Assembly (NCBI RefSeq): GCF_947179115.1
Contig: NZ_CAMXCI010000002.1
Coordinates: forward strand, 292,793 to 356,792
Source of the DNA: Commensalibacter papalotli
Lineage (GTDB): Bacteria > Pseudomonadota > Alphaproteobacteria > Acetobacterales > Acetobacteraceae
Direction of reading: 5' to 3'
Length of the DNA stretch: 64,000 nt
Under the pieces are notes generated by a model. That model was not told the DNA's origin, ran no database searches, and worked only from the letters and a program-made list of their open reading frames with translations. The position numbers and the translations under genes are program-made. Below are positions 42,953 through 51,240 of this stretch, piece after piece. Within the stretch, counting starts at the first letter, position 1. Every line of letters starts with the position of its first letter.

Positions 42953-43446
42953 ACAGGCAGCCGATCCTTGTTTTTGGTGCAGCATTAAAAGCGGATGGAA
43001 CGCCACAAAATGTTTTGATTGCCAGGGTTAAGGCTGCGGTTGCCTATGGAAATTCATCCTTGTCATCTTTATATATTGTCACTGGTGGAAATCCAAAACA
43101 AGGAATAACTGAAGCAGAAATGATGAAGCGTCTTTTGATACAAAGTGGCGTAAATGAAGATCAGATTATTTGTGAAGATAAAGCAGCTAAAACAATTGAA
43201 TCTGTTATTTTGTGCAGTGCTTTATTAATTAAATTGGGTTTCTCACAAAAGAAAACGCGTATTGTTGTTGTTTCAAATGCATATCATCTGCCTCGATGTT
43301 GTTGGTTGCTCTATTTATCAGGGTGGCGTACGCGCTCTGTGGCAGCATTAGGAAATGCTTCTCGAAATTTTTATAAATGCTGGAGCTGGCGTTTACGTGA
43401 AATTCCTGCAATAGTATGGAATAGTTTTCGTATTTTACTTTATTGA
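42949..43446 (+). CDS. YdcF/DUF218-like protein
   Basis: The 165-residue protein belongs to the YdcF-like (DUF218) group. PILVFGAALKADGTPQN opens it, then ARVKAAVAYG, YIVTGGNPKQGITEAEMMKRLLIQSGV, and the late VVVSNAYHLPRCCWLLYLSGW with a conserved His. The family is thought to bind nucleotide or SAM-like ligands or to act in envelope biogenesis. It lacks the membrane segment of some relatives. Coupled to the methyltransferase by the ATGA overlap, it completes the unknown cluster. fabD starts 50 bases later. Confidence 0.8.
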   Translation: MNRQPILVFGAALKADGTPQNVLIARVKAAVAYGNSSLSSLYIVTGGNPKQGITEAEMMKRLLIQSGVNEDQIICEDKAAKTIESVILCSALLIKLGFSQKKTRIVVVSNAYHLPRCCWLLYLSGWRTRSVAALGNASRNFYKCWSWRLREIPAIVWNSFRILLY

Positions 43447-43496
43447 TTTTGGTTTTTAATAATTTATTATTTTATAGTTGAATTTAGGAATAATTA

Positions 43497-44459
43497 ATGA
43501 CGGTTTGTGCTTTTCTTTTCCCTGGTCAGGGTAGCCAATATGTTGGAATGGGTAAAGAGCTTGCTAAAGCTTTTCCGATAGCACGTGAGGTTTTTCAAGA
43601 GCTTGATGAAACTTTAAAACAACCTTTATCTAAAATAATGATGGACGGACCAGAGGATGAGTTGATGCTGACGCAAAATGCTCAGCCCGCATTAATGGCG
43701 CATTCAATGGCTGTAATTCGTGTTTTGGAAAAAGAGGCAGGGTTAAATCTTGCTCAAAATATAGCTTTTGCAGCAGGGCATTCTTTGGGAGAATATTCTG
43801 CTTTATGTATGGCAGGTGTATTTGATTTTGCGACAACAGCATCCTTGTTACGTTTGCGCGGAGATGCCATGCAAAATGCGCTTGCCAAAGGTACGGGCGG
43901 AATGGCAGCGCTACTAGGTACAGATATGGAGCAAGCCCAAATGATTTGCCTTCATAGTAGTGAACCTAATTCTATAGTTGCTGTTGCAAATGATAATGGT
44001 GCAGGTCAGGTGGTTATTTCTGGGCATATTGATGCGATTGATCGTGCAATAACTTTTGCAGCAGAACAAGGGATTCGCAGAGTCGTTAAGTTGACCGTTT
44101 CAGCACCTTTTCATAGTCCCTTGATGCGCCCAGCAGCAGAAAAAATGCAAGAGGCACTCTCTGATACTTTGTTAAAACCGTATAATTGTTCTGTTTTGGC
44201 AAATGTAACTGCTCAACCTTATACGAGCCTTCCAGAAATTCAAGAACTATTGGTTAAGCAAGTAACAGCACCAGTTCGTTGGGCCGAGACAATGCAGTTT
44301 ATGATCGATAAAGAGGTAGAAGTTTTTTTTGAAATAGGGTCAGGTAAAGTATTATCCAATCTGATGCGCCGTACTGCCAAAGATCGTCAAGTATATTCCA
44401 TAGGGGAACCTGCTGATATTGATCAATTTGTTTCTATTTTTTCAAATTCTAAAAGCTAA
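43497..44459 (+). CDS. fabD: Malonyl-CoA:ACP transacylase
   Basis: FabD loads malonyl onto ACP for fatty acid synthesis. The 320-residue protein has FPGQGSQYVGMG, the nucleophile Ser96 in AGHSLGEYSAL, the VSGH segment and the catalytic His in SAPFHSPLM. It is the first gene of the fab cluster; fabG begins 14 bases downstream. A weak TAGGAAT is the ribosome site. The cluster lacks plsX and fabH, often found upstream of fabD. Confidence 0.96.
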   Translation: MTVCAFLFPGQGSQYVGMGKELAKAFPIAREVFQELDETLKQPLSKIMMDGPEDELMLTQNAQPALMAHSMAVIRVLEKEAGLNLAQNIAFAAGHSLGEYSALCMAGVFDFATTASLLRLRGDAMQNALAKGTGGMAALLGTDMEQAQMICLHSSEPNSIVAVANDNGAGQVVISGHIDAIDRAITFAAEQGIRRVVKLTVSAPFHSPLMRPAAEKMQEALSDTLLKPYNCSVLANVTAQPYTSLPEIQELLVKQVTAPVRWAETMQFMIDKEVEVFFEIGSGKVLSNLMRRTAKDRQVYSIGEPADIDQFVSIFSNSKS

Positions 44460-44473
44460 TCAGAGGAATTGTT

Positions 44474-45220
44474 ATGTTTAGATTAGAAGGTAAAGTTGCA
44501 TTAGTTACCGGGGCATCTGGTGGTATTGGTAGTGCTATTGCAAAAGCATTTATTGTTCAAGGGGCAAAAGTTGTTTTGTCAGGCACCAGAGAAAGCGTGC
44601 TTAAAGAAGTGCAACAACAGTTGGGTGGCGAAGAAAAAGCTAAAATCCAAGTGGCGAATTTGACAGATTCAGAATCTGTCGCTGCGTTAATCCCCAACGC
44701 TGAAACTCTTTTTGATGCTCCTATTGATATTTTGGTAAATAACGCGGGATTAACCAGAGATGCATTGGCATTGCGAATGAAAGAGGCTGATTGGCAAACT
44801 GTTTTAGATGTGGATTTATCAGTTCCTTTTCGTTTAAGTCAGATTGCGGTTAAAGGGATGATGCGTCGTCGTTATGGACGTATTATAAATATTGCCTCTA
44901 TTGTGGGTGTAACAGGCAATGCAGGGCAAACTAATTATTCTGCTGCGAAAGCAGGGCTGATTGGGATGAGTAAATCTTTGGCTTTAGAGGTGGCCAGTCG
45001 TGGAATCACAGTAAATGTGGTAGCCCCTGGCTTTATTGAAACGGCCATGACCGATCAATTGGCAGAAGCACAACGCGACAAACTATTGGAAAAAATTCCT
45101 TGTACGCGTATGGGTAAAGTTGAAGATATTGCTGCAGCTGTTATTTACTTGGCTTCTGATGAAGCACAATGGGTTACAGGTTCAACACTTCATGTGAATG
45201 GAGGGATGGCAATGATTTAA
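44474..45220 (+). CDS. fabG: 3-oxoacyl-ACP reductase
   Basis: FabG reduces 3-oxoacyl-ACP with NADPH. The 248-residue short-chain dehydrogenase has TGASGGIGSAI for the cofactor, the NNAG segment (LVNNAGLTRD), the catalytic Ser in NIASIVGV and the YSAAKAG Tyr/Lys pair. FIETAMTDQL is the usual FabG loop. AGAGGAA is a good ribosome site. A 238-base gap with a candidate promoter separates it from acpP. Confidence 0.95.
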   Translation: MFRLEGKVALVTGASGGIGSAIAKAFIVQGAKVVLSGTRESVLKEVQQQLGGEEKAKIQVANLTDSESVAALIPNAETLFDAPIDILVNNAGLTRDALALRMKEADWQTVLDVDLSVPFRLSQIAVKGMMRRRYGRIINIASIVGVTGNAGQTNYSAAKAGLIGMSKSLALEVASRGITVNVVAPGFIETAMTDQLAEAQRDKLLEKIPCTRMGKVEDIAAAVIYLASDEAQWVTGSTLHVNGGMAMI

Positions 45221-45393
45221 GCAACCAGGTGTTGTAAAAATCATATATTGACGTTATCTTAATAAAGAATTATTGGGTTACTTATAGACTAAGGATATGT
45301 AAATATTAAGTTTGGCTTGGCTATTTATCATTAATGTGATATGCCCCTTGCTGATATGTTGCATAATAAAGATTTGCTATGACAGCAAGCCTT

Positions 45394-45424
45394 TGAAATA
45401 TAACAGAGTTAAGACCACTATAAT
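45394..45424 (+). promoter_or_regulatory. Candidate promoter for acpP
   Basis: TTGAAA (45394-45399) and a perfect TATAAT (45419-45424) are separated by 19 bases, slightly longer than ideal. The acpP ATG is 34 bases beyond the -10. The long gap after fabG and the need for high ACP levels make an extra promoter here plausible. The rest of the 238-base gap (45221-45458) shows nothing else I can name. Confidence 0.45.
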
Positions 45425-45458
45425 CATTGCTTATAACAAGCAGAAGGAATTAAATTAG

Positions 45459-45701
45459 ATGAGCGATATCGCCGATAAAGTTAAAAAAATCGTTGTTGAA
45501 CATCTTGGTGTTGAAGAAGCAAAAGTAACACCAGAAGCTTCTTTTATTGATGATTTGGGCGCAGATAGCTTGGATACAGTTGAATTAGTTATGGCTTTTG
45601 AAGAAGCATTCAGTGTTGAAATTCCAGAAGATGCAGCTGAAAAAATTGCAACTGTTAAAGATGCTATTGATTATATCGAAAAACAAAAGCAATCAGCTTA
45701 G
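45459..45701 (+). CDS. acpP: Acyl carrier protein
   Basis: This is the house ACP for fatty acid synthesis. Its 80 acidic residues contain the phosphopantetheine site Ser37 in GADSLDTVELVMAFEE, and the rest is the standard four-helix pattern (DIADKVKKIVVEHLGV... EKIATVKDAIDYIEKQ). AGAAGGAA is upstream of the ATG. A second, divergent ACP occurs in the sphingolipid set at 60492-60734. Confidence 0.97.
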   Translation: MSDIADKVKKIVVEHLGVEEAKVTPEASFIDDLGADSLDTVELVMAFEEAFSVEIPEDAAEKIATVKDAIDYIEKQKQSA

Positions 45702-45749
45702 TTTTCAAGATAATTACACTTAATTTCAAGAGGCGTATAGGTTAACCAG

Positions 45750-47030
45750 ATGGCAGAAAATAAATCAATTTTTCAGCGTCGAGTAGTAGTTACTGGTATG
45801 GGGATCGTTAGTCCTCTTGGAATTGGTATTGATAACGTATGGAATCGTCTGATTGCTGGTCAAAGCGGTATTAACGCTATTTCCAGCTTTGACGCATCTA
45901 ACCTTCCTGCCCGTGTTGCGGGTGAAGTGCCTGTCGGGACGAAAAGTGAAGGTAAGCTGGATCTTGGGGAATGGATCCCCGTTAAAGATCAAAAAAAGAT
46001 GGATCGTTTTATTCATTTAGGTCTTGTTGCAGCGATGCAAGCTGTTGAGGATTCTGGATGGATGCCACAAACAGAAGACGAACGTTGTGCGACAGGCGTA
46101 ATGATTGGTTCTGGTATTGGTGGATTACAAACGATTTATGAAGCCTCAGTGAAGGTTCATGAAGGAGAAAGCCGCCGAATTTCTCCGTTTTTCATACCAT
46201 CTTCTTTAATTAATTTAGTTTCAGGCTATGTTTCTATAAAATATGGCTTTAAAGGTCCTAATCATGCTGCTGCAACGGCGTGTGCTTCTGGTGTTCATGC
46301 TATTGGGGATGCGAGCCGATTAATTGCTTTGGGTGATGCTGATGTAATGGTTGCTGGTGGTGCCGAAGCTGCAGTGTGTCCGTTGGGAATCGCTGGTTTT
46401 GCTTCTGCAAGGGCATTATCAACGGGATTTAATGATACCCCAACAAAAGCTTCTCGTACTTGGGATAAGGACAGAGATGGTTTTGTTATGGGTGAAGGTT
46501 CAGGCATTGTTGTACTAGAAGAATATGAACATGCCAAAGCGCGTGGTGCAAAGATTTATGGAGAAGTCATTGGATATGGAATGTCTGGTGATGCCTACCA
46601 TATTACTGCACCAGCCGAGGGTCATGATGGTGCTTATAGAGCAATGCGTGCAGCTATTAAAAATGCAGGGATTTCAGTCGAAGATATTAACTATGTTAAT
46701 GCTCATGGAACCTCTACCAAAGCTGATGATTTAGAGCTAGAGGCTGTTGAACGTCTTTTTGGTGATGCTGGAAAAAAACTAGCAATGTCATCCACTAAGA
46801 CATCTACGGGTCATTTATTAGGTGCAGCAGGGGCAGTAGAAGCAATTTTCTCATTACTTGCTATTCGTGATAATGTAGTGCCGCCCACGTTGAACCTTGA
46901 TAACCCATCACAGGAAACTGTTATCGATCGTGTCGCACATGAAGCTCAACAACGCCAAGTGAATATTGCTTTATCGAATAGCTTTGGTTTTGGCGGAACA
47001 AATGCTTCTTTGTTGTTTAAAAAAGTTTAA
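45750..47030 (+). CDS. fabF: 3-oxoacyl-ACP synthase II
   Basis: FabF elongates acyl-ACP by condensation with malonyl-ACP. The 426 residues include VVVTGMGIVSPLG, the active-site Cys in ATACASGVHAIG, the two His in NAHGTSTKADD and SSTKTSTGHLLGAAG and the closing NSFGFGGTNASLLF. It lies 48 bases after acpP, and mltG follows 27 bases later, the usual fab-mltG order of alphaproteobacteria. Confidence 0.97.
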   Translation: MAENKSIFQRRVVVTGMGIVSPLGIGIDNVWNRLIAGQSGINAISSFDASNLPARVAGEVPVGTKSEGKLDLGEWIPVKDQKKMDRFIHLGLVAAMQAVEDSGWMPQTEDERCATGVMIGSGIGGLQTIYEASVKVHEGESRRISPFFIPSSLINLVSGYVSIKYGFKGPNHAAATACASGVHAIGDASRLIALGDADVMVAGGAEAAVCPLGIAGFASARALSTGFNDTPTKASRTWDKDRDGFVMGEGSGIVVLEEYEHAKARGAKIYGEVIGYGMSGDAYHITAPAEGHDGAYRAMRAAIKNAGISVEDINYVNAHGTSTKADDLELEAVERLFGDAGKKLAMSSTKTSTGHLLGAAGAVEAIFSLLAIRDNVVPPTLNLDNPSQETVIDRVAHEAQQRQVNIALSNSFGFGGTNASLLFKKV

Positions 47031-47057
47031 AAAATAACTACTTCAAGGATAATCAGT

Positions 47058-48020
47058 ATGCGTAAATTCGTCATTGTTTTGGGCGCGTTGCTGGTTTTCC
47101 TTGGGGTTGTTTTTGTCTTTGGTAAAAGTATTTATTCTAAACCAGGAATATTAGAAGCAACTAAAAATGTTGTTATTCCAAAAGGAAATACTAATACTGT
47201 TTTAAGCCATTTGCAAAAAGAGCATGTGCTTGCTCAAGGTTTTCTTAATAAATTTGTCTTTCAAGCCGCTGTTCGAATAACGGCGGATCAGGGTGCATTA
47301 CGTGCAGCTGAATTTTCTATTCCTAAGCAAGCTTCTATACAACAAATTTTACAAATTTTGCGTCATGCAAAGCCTGTACAACATGAATTAATGATTCCTG
47401 AGGGATTAACTAGATATCAAGTTGTAGATTTAATCAATCAAGCCCCTTTTTTAGTAGGAAAGATAGAGGTTCCAGCGGAGGGGAGTATTTTACCACAAAC
47501 ATATGCATATGAGTTTGGCTATTCTAGAGAAAAGCTATTGGCACATATGCAAGATGCTCTACAAAAAACTTTAAATCAGGTTTGGAAAGATAGAAAGCCC
47601 TTAGAGGCAGTTAAAACGCCGCAAGATTTATTAACCATTGCATCTATTGTGGAAAAAGAAACAGCTGTTTCTAGGGAACGACCAATGATTGCACGTGTTT
47701 TTATTAATCGTTTGCAAAAAAAGATGCGGTTACAGTCTGACCCTACAGTAATTTATGCTTTAACTGATGGTCATGGTAAACTAGATCGATTGTTGACGCG
47801 AAAAGATTGGGAAATAGAAAGTCCTTATAATACTTATTGGACGGATGCCTTACCTCCAACTCCAATTTGCTCTCCTGGTAAAGCAGCGTTAGAGGCTGTC
47901 GCGCATCCTGCAGATGGGAATATGATATATTTTGTTGCTAATGGAACAGGAGGGCATAGTTTTTCAAGTTCTTTAAGTGAACATAATCATAATGTTGCTT
48001 TGCGTAAGCAAAAAAAATAG
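47058..48020 (+). CDS. mltG: Endolytic murein transglycosylase MltG
   Basis: MltG (YceG) cleaves nascent peptidoglycan strands at the inner membrane. The 320-residue protein has an N-terminal membrane helix (about 4-22), a LysM-like beta domain (VIPKGNTNTVLSHL..., MIPEGLTRYQVVDLI), and the catalytic domain with the key Glu in TIASIVEKETA, then VFINRLQKKMRLQSDPTVIYAL and the closing PTPICSPGKAALEAVAHP and YFVANGTGGHSFS. Length and order match the family. AAGGAT is the ribosome site. Confidence 0.95.
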   Translation: MRKFVIVLGALLVFLGVVFVFGKSIYSKPGILEATKNVVIPKGNTNTVLSHLQKEHVLAQGFLNKFVFQAAVRITADQGALRAAEFSIPKQASIQQILQILRHAKPVQHELMIPEGLTRYQVVDLINQAPFLVGKIEVPAEGSILPQTYAYEFGYSREKLLAHMQDALQKTLNQVWKDRKPLEAVKTPQDLLTIASIVEKETAVSRERPMIARVFINRLQKKMRLQSDPTVIYALTDGHGKLDRLLTRKDWEIESPYNTYWTDALPPTPICSPGKAALEAVAHPADGNMIYFVANGTGGHSFSSSLSEHNHNVALRKQKK

Positions 48021-48039
48021 CCAAGACTACCTTGGCTAT
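48011..48039 (-). terminator. Terminator of the SYLF gene, overlapping mltG end
   Basis: ATAGCCAAG (48017-48025) pairs perfectly with CTTGGCTAT (48031-48039) around a 5-base loop. On the minus strand it lies 8 bases after the SYLF stop and is followed by a T run (the complement of A 48011-48017). The plus-strand side has no immediate T run, so it mainly serves the SYLF gene. Confidence 0.8.
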
Positions 48040-48047
48040 CGATCAAA

Positions 48048-48893
48048 TTAATATTTTTTTGTAGCTGGGGGTGGTGCTAGATTTTCTGATTTTATGCTGC
48101 CACTACCTCCGCTAGGTGCCAGTTTAATGGCACCAGAATCTATGTCATTGTTATCACTATCATTTTTTTTGCTTACGTTTGTTTTTGTAGCTTTTGTTGA
48201 TGTAGTTGCTTCGCTGCTCAGTTTCATTAAAATTCGACGCAGCGGATCTGCCCCAGAATTATTGACGCGCATAGCAATTACAATGTCTTCTGGCCCTACA
48301 GTTTCATTGTAATAATTATGATTAGATTTACTGTTGATTTTAAGCTTAGACCCTTTCAAAGAAGCACCGGCAAATAATCCAGAACTTTTTTGAATTGTAT
48401 AAATATTGGATGCACCACTATCAGCACTGCTATTGGCGTTTGCAGCCGTTGCAGCAGCAGCGGCACCCATTGTAAATTGGCTATCTAAAAGAGAGCGTAA
48501 GCTGGTCTCGTTCATAATAAATAGCATAATTTCTGTATTTTCGACACCTAGTTGTATTCCAAAAGACCCACTGGACATCTGATAAAATGCAGGGCTAGAC
48601 CAAGAGCCTTGCGCATCTCTGGATAAAAGAACACATTTTCCACCAGAGCCACCAAAAACTAGAGAAATATGCGTAATAGATGGACATATCATGACAGCTC
48701 TTGCTTCTTTAAGTCTATTATAAAGCTTGTCATCAGTAGAGACACCACTATAAATGTCTTGAACGGCCAAGGTTGCATGATCAACTAGGGATTGTTCTGA
48801 TTTTGTGCTTGCATATGCGCCATTTCCCAACATCAGACCAAGGGTTGCGGTAAAGCAAAGAGAAAGATATTTATAAGAATTAATGTGTTTCAT
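48048..48893 (-). CDS. Exported SYLF (Ysc84-like) lipid-binding protein
   Basis: The 281-residue protein has a signal peptide (SYKYLSLCFTATLGLMLGNGAYA, cleaved near residue 29). The SYLF domain covers about 40-220 (AVMICPSITHISLVFGGSGGKCVLLSR, GSFGIQLGVENTEIMLFIMNE and SSGLFAGASLKGSKLKI). SYLF domains bind phosphoinositides in eukaryotes; bacterial members are envelope proteins of uncertain role. The C-terminal 60 residues are low-complexity Lys/Thr/Ser/Asp-rich. An Ala/Asn/Ser-rich insert sits in the middle (TMGAAAAATAANANSSAD). It converges on mltG. Confidence 0.88.
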   Translation of the reverse strand: MKHINSYKYLSLCFTATLGLMLGNGAYASTKSEQSLVDHATLAVQDIYSGVSTDDKLYNRLKEARAVMICPSITHISLVFGGSGGKCVLLSRDAQGSWSSPAFYQMSSGSFGIQLGVENTEIMLFIMNETSLRSLLDSQFTMGAAAAATAANANSSADSGASNIYTIQKSSGLFAGASLKGSKLKINSKSNHNYYNETVGPEDIVIAMRVNNSGADPLRRILMKLSSEATTSTKATKTNVSKKNDSDNNDIDSGAIKLAPSGGSGSIKSENLAPPPATKKY

Positions 48894-48932
48894 CTTTTAA
48901 AGTAACGTAAATAAGGTTCAAGATAATATGAA

Positions 48933-49727
48933 TTAAGAAGAACTTAATGGCATATTTATGGTGCTTGATAGTAAATCAGCTAAACCAGGGGCTGCGGTTA
49001 ATAAAGGTGTTGGTTGATGTAATCCCCCGTCTTTTAAGAATGGAGAAACTTTTGCTCCTGCTTCTTGCAGTAAAACCAGTGCCGCAGCAACGTCCCATAA
49101 ATTAATAGACATTTCAAAATGCCCATCCAGCCTGCCGCTTGCAACATCGACCAAAGACATTGTTCCTGATCCTAGGGTGCGGATCATAGCACCTGTTTCA
49201 AGAATAGCATTGGCGTATTTTAAAAAATCTTCTTTTTTACTGACGTGACTCCAACCTAATTCCACCATAGATATTTTAGGATCGGTAACTGGTGAAGCGT
49301 GGATTTGTTTACCGTTCATAAAGGCACCATGTCCAAGTCTAGCAGTGTAAAATTCTTTTACAGGTGGTGCTGAAATAATACCTAATATTGGGGTATTGCC
49401 TTCCATGAGCCCCAAGGAAACACACCATCGGTTACGGCCTCTGGCATAATTCGACGTACCATCAATTGGATCAACAATCCATCTTAAAGCACCAGTTCTT
49501 GTTTCACCTTCTTCTTCACCTTGAAACCCATCTTCAGGAAAAAGTTTTTTTATTTCAGCAGAAATAAAGGCTTCAACCTTGCCATCAGTTTCAGTTAACC
49601 AGTCTTGTGCATGTTTCAGCGATCCTTGAGGGCCTCCTGGAGGAGGGCGCATTGTCAAGGCCATTTCAGCGGCTTTTTGAACAATAGCTTGTGCTGCTTC
49701 AAAGCGATGAGAAAGGGCGTCCGTCAT
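48933..49727 (-). CDS. Inositol monophosphatase-family enzyme
   Basis: The 264-residue Mg-dependent phosphatase carries the family motifs GEEEGETR (metal site), WIVDPIDGTSNYARG and WDVAAALVLLQEAGAKVSP. Family members include SuhB-like inositol phosphatases, histidinol phosphatases (HisN) and bisphosphate nucleotidases, and this sequence does not separate them cleanly. It is near the island of lipid head-group genes, but position alone does not prove a link. The start region shows weak AAGG. Confidence 0.88.
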   Translation of the reverse strand: MTDALSHRFEAAQAIVQKAAEMALTMRPPPGGPQGSLKHAQDWLTETDGKVEAFISAEIKKLFPEDGFQGEEEGETRTGALRWIVDPIDGTSNYARGRNRWCVSLGLMEGNTPILGIISAPPVKEFYTARLGHGAFMNGKQIHASPVTDPKISMVELGWSHVSKKEDFLKYANAILETGAMIRTLGSGTMSLVDVASGRLDGHFEMSINLWDVAAALVLLQEAGAKVSPFLKDGGLHQPTPLLTAAPGLADLLSSTINMPLSSS

Positions 49728-49972
49728 AATAAGTTAACCTTCAAGATGAGCATTTCAAAAAAATATAGAATGGAAGTAATCATTATATATAGTTTCTGTT
49801 ATGCTAAAAAAATGTTAAAAGTGAATGAAATTTACAAGTTCATTTTGAATAAATGATGGCGTATATCAATTTTAAACATAAAGTTTATGCTTTTTAAAGT
49901 TGGATATCAATAGAAGATAGGTGTTTAATAGAAAAACACTGTGTTAAATTAAATATTGAGAAGGAATAAATA

Positions 49973-50272
49973 ATGTCACAAGAATTTAAATTAATCGCCA
50001 CGCTAGATTTAAAACAAGATGTATGGGAAAAGATCTCTGCTGTTGTTAATGAATGTGTTGCTTTAACCCGTCAAGAAGAGGGTAACCAATTTTATGCAGC
50101 TCATTTTGAACGAGGCAATCAAAATCGTGTTGTATTTATTGAGCATTGGGCCAATCAAGAAGCTTTTGATTTACATATGCAAACAGATCATTTTTTAAAT
50201 CTTTCTAAAACGGTTGAGCCTTACTTAGAGCGTCCTATGCAAATTTTGTTTTTAACCGAGATTAAAGAGTAA
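49973..50272 (+). CDS. Antibiotic biosynthesis monooxygenase (ABM)-domain protein
   Basis: The 99-residue protein is one ABM ferredoxin-like domain: FKLIATLDLKQDVWEKISAVVNECVALTRQEEG, NRVVFIEHWANQEAFDLHMQTDHF. Such small proteins form dimers and act as quinone or flavin-independent monooxygenases or heme-degrading proteins. AGAAGGA supports the ATG. The next gene begins 14 bases later, so they may be cotranscribed. The 245-base region 49728-49972 upstream is AT-rich and shows no other gene. Confidence 0.85.
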   Translation: MSQEFKLIATLDLKQDVWEKISAVVNECVALTRQEEGNQFYAAHFERGNQNRVVFIEHWANQEAFDLHMQTDHFLNLSKTVEPYLERPMQILFLTEIKE

Positions 50273-50286
50273 TAGGGTTATTAAGC

Positions 50287-51198
50287 GTGTCGATTTATGA
50301 GACAGATATCTGGCGTTTAGGCATTATCAAAGCGCCAATGGCTGAGGTCGTGACAAAAGGCGTTGATCATGTGCATTGGCTGGATGAAGAACCAGCCTTT
50401 CAGTTTTTAGCAGATCCTTTTGGTTTATGTTTAGATGAAAAACTTTACGTTTTTGCAGAAAGTTATAATTACAGGGATCGGCACGGACGTATAGAAGTCC
50501 TGGTTTATAATAAATCAATGCAGCTGTTAGATAGAGCCTTGGTTCTTGAGGAAGCTTGGCACTTGTCTTATCCAATTTTAATAGAAGATAAAGGCAATAT
50601 CTATATGTTGCCTGAGGCATTTAAATCTGGAAAAACGACATTATACAAAGCGACTTTATTTCCTTATCAATGGCAACCAGTTCAAGAATTTTCTTTCCCA
50701 GACATTGTTATTGATCCGAGTGTCTTTTTCCATAATGGTCTTTGGTGGATGTTTTATACGCCTGCCGATTCAGGTTATAGTCGTCAAAGTGTATTATCTG
50801 TTGCGTATTCTGAAAGTCTAGTAGGTCCATGGCAGTTACATCCATGTAATCCTGTTCGAATAACACCCTCTAGCTCTCGACCAGGGGGTAGTGTTTTAGT
50901 AATTAATGGTGACATTATTTTACCAACCCAAGATTGTACAAAGACTTATGGAGGAAGTTTATCTTTTCTGAGAATATCAAAATTAACACCAGATGATTTT
51001 GAAGCTCATGTTATAAATCAATTATTTCCACAGGCTTCAATATTTCAAGATTACTGCCAAGGTGTTCATACATTAAGTGCTATGGGGGAATATACTTTGA
51101 TCGATGCCAAGAAGATGGCAGTATCTCCAATAGAGCGATTAAAGATAGATATTGGTTATCACGCAAAAAAGAAATTGGGATTATTGCGGGGCTTATAA
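50287..51198 (+). CDS. GINT1-N-like beta-propeller protein (possible lipid/sugar transferase)
   Basis: The 303-residue protein has the motif set of the GINT1 N-terminal (glucosamine inositolphosphorylceramide transferase) family: WRLGIIKAP, FLADPFGLCLDEKLYVFAE, GRIEVL, WHLSYPILIEDKGNIYMLPE, LYKATLFPYQWQPV and IDPSVFFHNGLWWMFYT. These segments look like blades of a five-bladed propeller as in GH43-type proteins. In plants GINT1 adds GlcN(Ac) to inositolphosphorylceramide, but its catalytic domain is another part. Starts at GTG 50287. It sits at the edge of the sphingolipid island and converges on a glycosyltransferase gene. Confidence 0.65.
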   Translation: MSIYETDIWRLGIIKAPMAEVVTKGVDHVHWLDEEPAFQFLADPFGLCLDEKLYVFAESYNYRDRHGRIEVLVYNKSMQLLDRALVLEEAWHLSYPILIEDKGNIYMLPEAFKSGKTTLYKATLFPYQWQPVQEFSFPDIVIDPSVFFHNGLWWMFYTPADSGYSRQSVLSVAYSESLVGPWQLHPCNPVRITPSSSRPGGSVLVINGDIILPTQDCTKTYGGSLSFLRISKLTPDDFEAHVINQLFPQASIFQDYCQGVHTLSAMGEYTLIDAKKMAVSPIERLKIDIGYHAKKKLGLLRGL

Positions 51199-51240
51199 TT
51201 TTGAGCAAATAAAAGATTAGCGTTATTAATATTGCATATT

